Below, piece after piece: positions 53,775-60,654 of a stretch of DNA of 64,000 nt; within the stretch, counting starts at the first letter, position 1, and every line of letters starts with the position of its first letter. This DNA comes from an uncultured Clostridia bacterium. GTDB lineage: Bacteria; Bacillota; Clostridia; Lachnospirales; Cellulosilyticaceae. Made by a program: the position numbers and the translations under genes. The stretch is taken from assembly GCA_937981575.1 (NCBI GenBank), contig CALJNR010000072.1, positions 1 to 64,000 on the forward strand, in the 5' to 3' direction. The notes beneath the pieces are model-generated. The model did no database searches and was not told the DNA's origin. It worked only from the letters and a program-made list of their open reading frames with translations.

Positions 53775-54222
53775 ATTGATACCCCCGTTATTGCTAATGT
53801 ATTAGCCCTTCATCTTAATTAAAACTTATATCTGAATCTAATCCACATTCCATTGCTCGCATGTAAAATGTATATAATAGGTAAGTTGTTTATACTTAAA
53901 GGTTAGAATACCTTTTGGTATATATCATTGCTAATTCTATTGTAAAATATTAAAAATATTCTGCAACACGTTGTGCACAATATGTAGCATATTGATACAT
54001 AAGATGTATGCCTTTTGTCATATAATAAATATTCTATATGCCTAACCCCTTATCTTGTGATAATTAAAAAGTCCTGATCTCAATTACATATTGAAACCAG
54101 GATTGGTCCTATGCCCTTGTTTTATAATTCTATCTATAAAAAAGCACATCTAGTAGTTTATTCAATCCTCCACCACACTCCCTTAAATAGTTCATGATGG
54201 CAGAATTACAAGAGATATTAAA
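53775..54222. other. Leader region of the bacteriocin transcript and promoter B
   Basis: Contains a 5' untranslated region of about 158 nt, promoter B at 53939-54008 and an imperfect AGTCCTGAT-type inverted repeat at about 54066-54100. A 15-codon frame in the untranslated part lacks a ribosome binding site and is not called. Confidence 0.5.
53939..54008 (-). promoter_or_regulatory. LytTR-type promoter B
   Basis: Minus strand: TACATCTTA (54000-54008), 13 bp, TACATATTG (53978-53986), -35 TTGCAG (53961-53966), 16 bp, -10 TACAAT (53939-53944). It drives the 28-residue gene and the bacteriocin gene. Confidence 0.78.
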
Positions 54223-54268
54223 TGCAGCAGCCCCTGTTTGAAATGATCTTCAAACAGGGGCTGCTGCA
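54223..54268 (-). terminator. Terminator after the last X-Tyr-Gly precursor gene
   Basis: TGCAGCAGCCCCTGTTTGAA pairs with TTCAAACAGGGGCTGCTGCA, a perfect, GC-rich 20-bp stem 14 nt after the stop at 54282. Confidence 0.82.
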
Positions 54269-54281
54269 CTTCAATAGTTCA

Positions 54282-54482
54282 TCAAGCTAAAAAATTTTTT
54301 TTGTCTATTTTAATACCATATAATGGCTGTATCCCATATAGCAAGATAGGCCATACTGGAATTACTCCATACAACACAGTAATGAATGGATTAATCATTT
54401 TAGCAGAAGTTTCAAATCCTCCTGTAAGCTCCATTAACTCTTCATCCGTTAATAACTCTGTCATTTTTTCATACTTTTCCAT
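54282..54482 (-). CDS. Double-glycine precursor with X-Tyr-Gly repeats (peptide 1)
   Basis: A 66-residue precursor, start chosen by GGGAGG in front of the ATG at 54482. The leader (about 1-22) is acidic and ends LTDEELMELTGG. The Cys-free core contains three LYG units: VLYGV, LLYGI and PLYGI, spaced by Pro-containing stretches. The leader is nearly identical to those of two neighbouring precursors. It is encoded downstream of two radical SAM genes, so enzymatic modification of the core is likely. Absence of Cys excludes sactipeptide or lanthipeptide chemistry. Confidence 0.85.
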   Translation of the reverse strand: MEKYEKMTELLTDEELMELTGGFETSAKMINPFITVLYGVIPVWPILLYGIQPLYGIKIDKKNFLA

Positions 54483-54559
54483 ACACTTTCCTCCCTTGAA
54501 CATCAAAATAGTTCCCAAAGACAGCATTGCTATAAATTTGCACTCTACAAAGGCTTATT

Positions 54560-54733
54560 TTATGCAAGCCAATTTCCTGAAGAAATATTTTTATACTTAA
54601 TACCATAGGCTAGGGTTACACCGTATAAAAGTGTAATGCCGGCTCTGATTATAGGTGCAATCATAAATCCTCCTGCTAATTCCATTAATTCTTCATCAGT
54701 TAATTCATGGGTAACTTTTTCATGATTTTCCAT
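54560..54733 (-). CDS. Double-glycine precursor with X-Tyr-Gly repeats (peptide 2)
   Basis: A 57-residue precursor. The start at 54733 has GGGAGGG; a longer frame to 54838 would add a membrane-like extension and is rejected. Its leader ends LTDEELMELAGG. The core has ITLLYGV and LAYGI, two X-Tyr-Gly sites nine residues apart or less, and ends SSGNWLA. Shorter than its relatives. It belongs to the same family as peptides 1 and 4. Confidence 0.83.
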   Translation of the reverse strand: MENHEKVTHELTDEELMELAGGFMIAPIIRAGITLLYGVTLAYGIKYKNISSGNWLA

Positions 54734-54973
54734 ACTCTTTTCCCTCCCTTCTATTAACAAAATAAGCCTGCAGCACTTATTAAACCTGCCTATCAATAAA
54801 AGTAATACAATCGTTACTACTTTTAACTGTTCAAGCATTAAGCGCAGTATTTTAAATCTAATATGTACAACTTAAAAGCTTTAACTTAAAGGGTAAAAAG
54901 TTAAAGTCCCTGCTCCTTAATATGCTGCTGGCATAAGTGAACAGCTTTTAATCACTTCCATCCTAAGCACTGC

Positions 54974-55180
54974 TTAATATTTTGGAAAAGTCGGTGCTAC
55001 GATACCTGTTGTTGGCCTTGGTATTGGTCTTGGCAGTGGCATAGCAATTATTCCAGTTGGTCTGCTGATGATTCCAGATGTGATTGGCGGAAAGCTTATA
55101 ATAGCCCCCCCTGAAATTTCTTGAAGGCTTTTCACTGAAATTTCATTCATCATTAATTCATTTTCTTGATTTTTTCCCAT
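54974..55180 (-). CDS. Double-glycine precursor with T-G-I-I/V repeats (peptide 3)
   Basis: A 68-residue precursor of the second family. The leader ends ISVKSLQEISGG. The core is rich in Pro, Ile and Thr, with repeated TSGIISRP, TGIIAMP and TTGIVAP, plus an Arg-Pro tract (LPRPIPRP). There is no Cys, and only one Tyr, the last residue. AAGGAG precedes the ATG. Its leader matches that of the 78-residue precursor at 58795 almost exactly. Confidence 0.83.
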   Translation of the reverse strand: MGKNQENELMMNEISVKSLQEISGGAIISFPPITSGIISRPTGIIAMPLPRPIPRPTTGIVAPTFPKY

Positions 55181-55370
55181 TGTTTTAACTCCTTTCTTGT
55201 TATAGTATTTAAAACCTATTCTGCTTATCTTCCTATAGCTGCATGCTGGCTATAAAAAGATATATTTATGCTAACTTTTATCCTTTGCTTCTTAACTATA
55301 TAAATCCTTTAAGAACCTTAAGAATAAAAATAGGCATCAAGTTCTGCATATTTTTGCATAGTGAGTGAGT

Positions 55371-55411
55371 AAAGCAGTCCTTGTCTTAAAACTTAAGATA
55401 AGGACTGCTTT
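55371..55411 (-). terminator. Hairpin between peptide 4 and peptide 3 genes
   Basis: AAAGCAGTCCTTGTCTTA pairs with TAAGATAAGGACTGCTTT (18 bp, one mismatch), 23 nt past the peptide 4 stop. It may limit readthrough to the last three precursor genes. Confidence 0.7.
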
Positions 55412-55434
55412 ATTTTTATAAGGCTTCACTCGTT

Positions 55435-55650
55435 TTAAATTGTTGTTTTGTCAATTGCAATGCCGTATAACGGTTTGATGCCGTATAATGGTTGTATGCC
55501 ATATAGCATGATAGGCGGCCATTTAGGCATTACACCATATTTAACGGTAATGATTGGCGAAATGATTTTTTCAGAAACCTCAAATCCCCCTGTTAATTCC
55601 ATTAACTCGTCATCTGACAATATTTCAGTCACTTTTTCATAGTTTTCCAT
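55435..55650 (-). CDS. Double-glycine precursor with X-Tyr-Gly repeats (peptide 4)
   Basis: A 71-residue precursor and the most regular of its family. The leader ends LSDDELMELTGG. The core has four X-Tyr-Gly units: VKYGV, then MLYGIQPLYGIKPLYGIA as a six-residue tandem repeat (LYGI-x-P). No Cys. AAAAGGGGGG precedes the ATG. It follows directly behind the TPR-containing radical SAM gene (about 70 bp), which favours that enzyme as its maturase. Confidence 0.87.
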   Translation of the reverse strand: MENYEKVTEILSDDELMELTGGFEVSEKIISPIITVKYGVMPKWPPIMLYGIQPLYGIKPLYGIAIDKTTI

Positions 55651-55721
55651 ACATTATCCCCCCTTTTATAATGAGATTATCCTTACAACATCCATGTCAT
55701 AAACATGAACGCTAAGAATGC

Positions 55722-57263
55722 TTATCCCGCACAATTATTTTGCTCAAACATCAGCAGGCTTTCATTAAAAAGCTTTTCATAAGGTTCAAAGTTTGAATAT
55801 TTCATAGAAGCCCCCTGAATAACGCCTTTGGCTTCTTCTATGCGGCTGTTTTCAGCTAAAATGATAGCTAAATCATAGTATGGATCTAAAAATGAATCAT
55901 CAGCTTCTTTTATAGATTCTTCTAAATAGGCTATACCTTTTTCTACTTTACCCATTTTAGCAAGTGTCAGCCCCATTCCTTTTAATGCATAAGCATCTTT
56001 TGGAGTCTTTTCTAAAACTATTTCATTAGCTTTCTTCGCTTCTTCATAATTTTGCAGCATAAAACTTGCAAGGCCATAATGTTTATAAGCATCCAAATCC
56101 GAAGGATTTTCTATTAGATATAACTCTAACGTCATCTCAGCTAACTGGTACTGCTTGTTTTCTAAAAACTTAATAGACTTATTCATCAGTTCATTTGAAT
56201 CTGCAACCTTTTTAAAGTTATTATAAGCTTTATCCATCACTAGACTATAAGAGCAAAACTTGTTTTCTGAGTATACTGTTCCATTGTGCGTAAGGCGGGT
56301 ATTGCCACATCCGCCCTTACACACTGAACCAAATTTACACTTTCTGCAGTTTCCTGTTAGTTTAGATTTTTCCATTTTGCGATTCCAGCTAAAAGCATCT
56401 TCTTTTTCCCATATCGCTTTTAATGGCAACTCTTTTACATTGCCCTCTATAAATTCTTTATCACGAATAGATGTACAGCCTACGATATCTCCATTATGTA
56501 AAATACCTAATGTGTGACGGCCTGCACCACAGCCTCCCCAACCATAGCCTTCCTGCCCCGTTCCCTGCTCTCTTACCCAGATCTCTTTGCTGTTAAAATA
56601 ACCGATGCAGTCAGCTAAGTCTATTTGAATACCGCCTTTTTGCGTTTCTTCATAGGCAAAATCTATAATCTGATCCACAATTTCAGGACTTGGCACTAAT
56701 TCACGATGATGTGAGAAGTTACCCATCGGCAAACCAATTTGAAGCTGCCACTTTGTAATGCCTTTTTTCATAAAAAGTTCTTTCATAGCTTTAAGCTCAC
56801 TCATATTTTTAGAATGAACAGTTGTAATAACGGCTGAGTGAATTTTACTCTTTTTAAGGTGCTCAAAAAGTTCCATAGAGCGTTTGAAAGACCCTTCTCT
56901 TCTCATAAAATCATGGGTCTCTTCAAGCCCGTCAATACTAATTGCAATCGTATTAATCCCTGCCTCTTCAGCTTTTTTTACATCTTCTTCTGAAAGCAGC
57001 CATCCATTAGTAATCATATTAGGAATAACGCCGTTTTGAGTTAAAGCCCCTGCTATCTCATACCAATCTTTTCTTGTAGTAGGTTCTCCCCCTGACAAGG
57101 TAATCCACTGCATCCCGAGTTCACCAATTTCCTTACATAAGCGAACGGCTTCCTCTGTGGTAAGTTCTCCTGGCAGCGGCGCACTGCAGCTTGATCCACA
57201 GTGCTTACACTGCATATTACATCCCATTGTGATTTCCCAAACTCCTGTAATTGGTTTTTCCAT
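55722..57263 (-). CDS. Radical SAM/SPASM peptide maturase with C-terminal TPRs
   Basis: A 513-residue enzyme. The cluster motif CNMQCKHC (Cys15, 19, 22) comes at once, with no N-terminal peptide-binding region. The SAM-binding WITLSGGEPTTRKDW follows. A SPASM-type region has Cys residues in GWGGCGAGRHTLGI, GDIVGCTSI and CRKCKFGSVCKGGCG, giving auxiliary iron-sulfur clusters. Residues about 360-505 hold three to four TPR units (AYKHYGLASFMLQNYEEAKK and similar), which could bind leaders or partner proteins. It lies 37 bp after the first radical SAM gene. A splicease-type reaction is suggested by the X-Tyr-Gly substrates but is not shown. Confidence 0.9.
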   Translation of the reverse strand: MEKPITGVWEITMGCNMQCKHCGSSCSAPLPGELTTEEAVRLCKEIGELGMQWITLSGGEPTTRKDWYEIAGALTQNGVIPNMITNGWLLSEEDVKKAEEAGINTIAISIDGLEETHDFMRREGSFKRSMELFEHLKKSKIHSAVITTVHSKNMSELKAMKELFMKKGITKWQLQIGLPMGNFSHHRELVPSPEIVDQIIDFAYEETQKGGIQIDLADCIGYFNSKEIWVREQGTGQEGYGWGGCGAGRHTLGILHNGDIVGCTSIRDKEFIEGNVKELPLKAIWEKEDAFSWNRKMEKSKLTGNCRKCKFGSVCKGGCGNTRLTHNGTVYSENKFCSYSLVMDKAYNNFKKVADSNELMNKSIKFLENKQYQLAEMTLELYLIENPSDLDAYKHYGLASFMLQNYEEAKKANEIVLEKTPKDAYALKGMGLTLAKMGKVEKGIAYLEESIKEADDSFLDPYYDLAIILAENSRIEEAKGVIQGASMKYSNFEPYEKLFNESLLMFEQNNCAG

Positions 57264-57299
57264 TTCTTTTCCCCCGTATCTTTTGTATAGTATTTGTAA

Positions 57300-58631
57300 C
57301 TAACTGACATGATTCATTTTTATAACGATTTTCTCCAGCATCTTTTTATTAAGTTCACACATCTTTTCATCCAATTCAAATGGATTTCCTTTTGTGATTG
57401 TGTTCATTCCCAAACATCCATAACAAACTGTATTCGCAAAGCATTCACTGCAATATGTATTTTCTACTTTATTAAAACTAACATAGCGGCTTAGCATCTT
57501 ATTAAATGCTTCTGAGTTAAATACATCTTGGTCATAAATAGATCCGCCCCATTCACTCTCTTTATCAATCATGACTGCACATGGATAAATAGCTCCGCTT
57601 GCTGTAACAGATAATGAGTTAATGGCTGCATCACATATATAAAGTGAAGACCGCTTCTCCTGCAGCGACTCCATAATGCGATCTACAAAAGTATAGGATA
57701 ACCCTTTTCCTTCTTCCGAAAGCACTTCATCCACTGTATTTAAAAATGTATTAAGGTTAGATAAATCCAAGTCTTCTATTTTTTCATTGTGCTTGCATCC
57801 CATTGGTACGAGGTGTATCTCTATATCTCCAATATTTTCTTTGATATACCGGTTAATATCCATAATTCCCACATGATTAGCTTCGTGCTGCTTATGATAA
57901 GTAACTTCTATCGCCGTTGGCTGGGAAGTGTATTTTTGTAATTCTTTAATATTATCTAATACAACTTGACCTGATCCTTTCCCGTCTGGAAACACCCTTG
58001 CAATATCATGCATTTCCTTTGTTCCATCAAAACTCACGGTAACCTGAATATCATACTTGTTAATAAGGTCAATAAGTTCCTTCGTAACCTGTGTCCCATT
58101 GGTCATAAGCCCTAACGCCGTTTTATTTTCTCTGTCTGAGTTTCTGATTTGAACGTATTCACACACGAAAGACATAACAGGCAAATTCTGAGTAGGTTCG
58201 CCTCCAAAAAATGTAACCTTATTGATATGTTCAAATCGGCTGTAAAAACACTCCAAAGCCTTCTCGGCTGTTTCAATACTCATCATTTGTTTAGGTGAGT
58301 GGTAAACGCCTCCGTTAGCATAACAGTATCTACACTTTAAAGTGCAGTCATTGCTGATATTTAATGATAAGTTATTAAGGGTATGCTCATAATTATTTTT
58401 ATAATTATCTATTAAATAATCGTCTGCGCCTAAGTACTCTTGTATTTTTATATTGAATTGTTCATACTGCTCATTGGATATATCCAGATTTGTCATAATA
58501 CTTTCCTCTGTATCTCCTGCAATTAAAGCATCAATGAACTGCCTGGTCTTATCATTAATATTGAAAAATCTCAGCGTCCTTGGAAAATATGCAATAACAT
58601 TATCCCCATCTTGTATATAATGTACCTTCAT
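57300..58631 (-). CDS. Radical SAM/SPASM peptide maturase with N-terminal RRE-like region
   Basis: A 443-residue enzyme. Residues 1-90 resemble PqqD/RRE-type leader-binding regions (IAYFPRTLRFFNINDKTRQF). The radical SAM motif is CTLKCRYC (Cys96, 100, 103) followed by FFGGEPTQN. The C-terminal SPASM domain has ICDAAINSLSVTASGAIYPC, then CSECFANTVCYGCLG. It is encoded behind two T-G-I-I family precursors and in front of the second radical SAM gene. Its substrate is probably one or both precursor families. Confidence 0.9.
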   Translation of the reverse strand: MKVHYIQDGDNVIAYFPRTLRFFNINDKTRQFIDALIAGDTEESIMTNLDISNEQYEQFNIKIQEYLGADDYLIDNYKNNYEHTLNNLSLNISNDCTLKCRYCYANGGVYHSPKQMMSIETAEKALECFYSRFEHINKVTFFGGEPTQNLPVMSFVCEYVQIRNSDRENKTALGLMTNGTQVTKELIDLINKYDIQVTVSFDGTKEMHDIARVFPDGKGSGQVVLDNIKELQKYTSQPTAIEVTYHKQHEANHVGIMDINRYIKENIGDIEIHLVPMGCKHNEKIEDLDLSNLNTFLNTVDEVLSEEGKGLSYTFVDRIMESLQEKRSSLYICDAAINSLSVTASGAIYPCAVMIDKESEWGGSIYDQDVFNSEAFNKMLSRYVSFNKVENTYCSECFANTVCYGCLGMNTITKGNPFELDEKMCELNKKMLEKIVIKMNHVS

Positions 58632-58658
58632 CTATTACCCCTCTTTTTCTATAAAATA

Positions 58659-58739
58659 TAAAAAATGCAGCATACCTAAACCCCTGTATAATAAAAAATA
58701 CTTTATAACTTTAAATAGTTTGGATACTGCACTTTTTAC
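58659..58739 (-). terminator. Imperfect attenuator between precursor and enzyme genes
   Basis: AAAGTGCAGTATCCAAAC and GTTTAGGTATGCTGCATTTTTT pair with mismatches around a 36-nt loop, and a T-run follows. It would let precursors be made in excess over the radical SAM enzymes. Confidence 0.45.
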
Positions 58740-58794
58740 AATTTCAAATGTCCTATGTGTAAGAGCTTTAAAATCAATATTAACTAGAAAAGTA

Positions 58795-59031
58795 TTATAG
58801 TTTTATAACATTCTTCACTAATATTGATTTGCTAATAATGCCATTAGTAAGCAGCGGCTTGCTAATAATGCCATTGGTTAGTTGTGGTCTGCTAATAATG
58901 CCAGCCGTTGGTTTAATTAATCCTGTAAGTGGAGCAATTGCCGTACTGATAGTAGCTCCCCCTGAAATTTCCTGCAGACTTTTTACTGAAATTTCATTCA
59001 TCATCAATTCATTTTCATTATTTTTTTTCAT
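58795..59031 (-). CDS. Double-glycine precursor with T-x-G-I-I repeats (peptide 5)
   Basis: A 78-residue precursor. The leader ends ISVKSLQEISGG, as in peptide 3. The core contains a clear tandem repeat of ten residues: TAGIISRPQL, TNGIISKPLL, TNGIISKSIL, preceded by a weaker LTGLIKP. No Cys, Tyr or Trp. The regular repeat looks like a multi-site substrate for one enzyme. GAGGGG precedes the ATG. Confidence 0.87.
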   Translation of the reverse strand: MKKNNENELMMNEISVKSLQEISGGATISTAIAPLTGLIKPTAGIISRPQLTNGIISKPLLTNGIISKSILVKNVIKL

Positions 59032-59090
59032 TTTTTTACCCCTCTTCCAAATTTAATAGTGTAACCTTTTACTTTTAATTATAGCGTTGA

Positions 59091-59303
59091 TTATTTAAGT
59101 AAGTCTTTAGTTGGCGCGACCAATCCAGTTATGTAAGGTTTTGGAGCTATAAACCCTGTTGGATACGGTTTTGGAAAAGGCCCAAAAATCTTAGGGTTAA
59201 TTAACCCCAGGATGCTTCCTCCGGAAATTTCTTGAAGGTTTTTAACTTCAATTTCATCCATTATCAATCCATCCACCCGTTCATTTTGTTGGCTGTTTTT
59301 CAT
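59091..59303 (-). CDS. Double-glycine precursor with T-G-F/L-I/V repeats (peptide 6)
   Basis: A 70-residue precursor. The leader ends IEVKNLQEISGG. The core starts SILGLINPK and has PYPTGFIAPKPY and ITGLVAPTK, so it keeps the T-G-hydrophobic-hydrophobic-x-P unit, but with aromatic residues. No Cys. It is the first gene behind LytTR-type promoter C, with a long untranslated region. Confidence 0.85.
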   Translation of the reverse strand: MKNSQQNERVDGLIMDEIEVKNLQEISGGSILGLINPKIFGPFPKPYPTGFIAPKPYITGLVAPTKDLLK

Positions 59304-59680
59304 TTTTCATCTTCCTTTCTTTAAAAGTGTTTTATGTCAAAAACTATTATTCCCATCCTATTGCTTTGAAGCCAAAGAATAATAATTTAGACACCTTAGC
59401 TTGTACTTCTTCACTTTTCACTTTGGTATAAAAAAATTCAATAATACACTTCGCTATATAGGAAAATGCTCACTAACAAATAAGTAATAAACTAAAAATG
59501 AATGATTGCCTCTTATCACTAAGTAAAATTCCTCCGTTAGGAATACTTATATTTTTTGTAGTATTTAGAATCTAATTATAGTACTTTACATATACTAATT
59601 GAGATGAGACTAATAGAATAAACATATATTAGCATTAAATAAATATTAATAATGCCCTATTTATAGATACTCTTTTTATC
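59304..59680. other. Long 5' untranslated region of the modified-peptide operon
   Basis: About 370 nt separate promoter C from the first precursor gene. On the minus strand a 40-codon open stretch (stop at 59347) reads like protein (for example KLLFFGFKAIGWE) but has no good start; it may be the end of a decayed gene. GGAGG at about 59531 is followed by only a 21-codon frame. No strong hairpin is seen. Confidence 0.45.
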
Positions 59681-59750
59681 ATTTTATATAATATTTAAAA
59701 TATTTCAATATTATTTGCGTAACATGTATTATTTTTGTACACAAGATGTA
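59681..59750 (-). promoter_or_regulatory. LytTR-type promoter C
   Basis: Minus strand: TACATCTTG (59742-59750), 13 bp, TACATGTTA (59720-59728), -35 TTGAAA (59703-59708), 16 bp, -10 TAAAAT (59681-59686). It drives the precursor and radical SAM gene operon. Confidence 0.78.
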
Positions 59751-59943
59751 CTTGTCCTCATTGCGCTTTGTTCAAAAAAAAGAAAACTGTCATATTTTGT
59801 TTTATATAAACAATATAAGCACATGCCACCTATTTATAAAAACTTCGGCATGTACTCTATCATCTTTTAAACAAATACTTCTTTTTGTTAAATGCTCTTA
59901 TCTATCCCTACAGTTGAACAGCATATCTTTATAGAGTACACTT

Positions 59944-60264
59944 TTAGATTTTCTCTTGGTTGCTTTTCTCACTTGCTGCGATTGCTAAAACATATCCAGT
60001 AACAAAAAGAACGAGTGCCAAAAGACTCACCTCATCAATTAAACTACAGATTGTAATTGTCATGCCAATTCCTAGAATAATTCTCCTCTTAATGTTATTC
60101 ATCAGATTGATTCCAACTCCTTTTCGATCTAATACTGTAAATGTCATAGCAATGCCTATAGCCCAAAATACTACACTAACTACAGACAATGAACTCACCA
60201 TGGATGAAATCATTATAATCATTGGTATAAAGGTTAAGCTTGTTTTGTATTCAAAATCCTTCAC
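59944..60264 (-). CDS. 106-residue membrane protein, candidate immunity protein
   Basis: A small membrane protein with about four hydrophobic helices, a short basic loop (DRKGVGINLMNNIKRR) and a charged tail (KSNQEKI). The start is GTG at 60264 after AAGGAG. It is controlled by LytTR-type promoter D together with a possible 27-residue peptide. Small multi-helix proteins encoded beside bacteriocin genes often give self-protection; that is the best guess. No family signature recognised. A 10-bp inverted repeat (TGTACTCTAT at 59851 and ATAGAGTACA at 59931) lies behind it. Confidence 0.7.
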   Translation of the reverse strand: MKDFEYKTSLTFIPMIIMISSMVSSLSVVSVVFWAIGIAMTFTVLDRKGVGINLMNNIKRRIILGIGMTITICSLIDEVSLLALVLFVTGYVLAIAASEKSNQEKI

Positions 60265-60276
60265 AAGACTATCTCC

Positions 60277-60360
60277 TTATGCTGATAGCAACGATATATC
60301 GGCTTCCTTGACAACCCAATTATGTTTTGATTTTGCAATCGCTTCATATCGCGCAATCAT
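60277..60360 (-). CDS. Possible 27-residue peptide
   Basis: A 27-codon frame (MIARYEAIAK... ending DISLLSA) starting about 28 nt after the predicted transcript start of promoter D; its stop precedes the ribosome binding site of the 106-residue protein. The product is soluble and charged. Its own ribosome binding site is weak, so it may be only a translated leader or a chance frame. Confidence 0.3.
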   Translation of the reverse strand: MIARYEAIAKSKHNWVVKEADISLLSA

Positions 60361-60394
60361 TCTTGTACTATCTGTATATGTACTGTTTTCTCTC

Positions 60395-60464
60395 ATTTTA
60401 ATAAATATAAAGACTCTTTCAATATCTTATGTGCAACATGTATCATTCCCTTACATAAGATGTA
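60395..60464 (-). promoter_or_regulatory. LytTR-type promoter D
   Basis: Minus strand: TACATCTTA (60456-60464), 13 bp, TACATGTTG (60434-60442), -35 TTGAAA (60417-60422), 16 bp, -10 TAAAAT (60395-60400). It drives the 106-residue membrane protein. Confidence 0.78.
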
Positions 60465-60548
60465 AACCTTCATTTAAAAAAGTTTATTAAATATAGATTT
60501 CTGCTTAAACACTCTGTATAAATGACCCAATTAATTTTTGTTGAATGC

Positions 60549-60598
60549 AAAAGCAGATCATAACATCCTTAAATCTAAAGGTGTTATAATCTGCTTTT
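60549..60598 (-). terminator. Terminator after the HlyD-type gene
   Basis: AAAAGCAGAT..AACA and TGTT..ATCTGCTTTT form a long stem with minor mismatches, about 55 nt past the stop. Confidence 0.75.
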
Positions 60599-60654
60599 CA
60601 TTGTCATATTCTTTTTTCCTGATTAAATTTTTCTTACAATATCCTATTTGTCAT

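Noticed and set aside
32251-53907. 17-bp sequence TATACTTAAAGGTTAGA shared by the regions near 32251 and 53891
   Set aside because: A single short AT-rich match in 64 kb can arise by chance and no further copies or structure were seen.
54734-54838. N-terminal extension of peptide 2 with a membrane-like segment
   Set aside because: The good ribosome binding site lies in front of the internal ATG at 54733, and the leader from there matches the other precursors.
54839-54973. ATGTA-containing sequence upstream of peptide 2 as a fifth LytTR promoter
   Set aside because: Only one half of the direct repeat is present, and the 22-bp spaced second repeat and aligned -35/-10 are missing.
57053-57310. 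85-codon frame overlapping the start of the second radical SAM gene
   Set aside because: It is in another frame of the same strand, has no family features, and the radical SAM frame has the catalytic Cys motif and a ribosome binding site.
54282-59303. Sactipeptide, ranthipeptide or lanthipeptide interpretation of the precursors
   Set aside because: All six cores lack Cys, which these classes need for thioether formation, and no LanB/LanM-type enzyme is present.
59960-60490. 176-codon plus-strand frame opposite the 106-residue membrane protein
   Set aside because: It is the antisense of a hydrophobic gene and of promoter D, without a ribosome binding site; the minus-strand gene has a regulon promoter.
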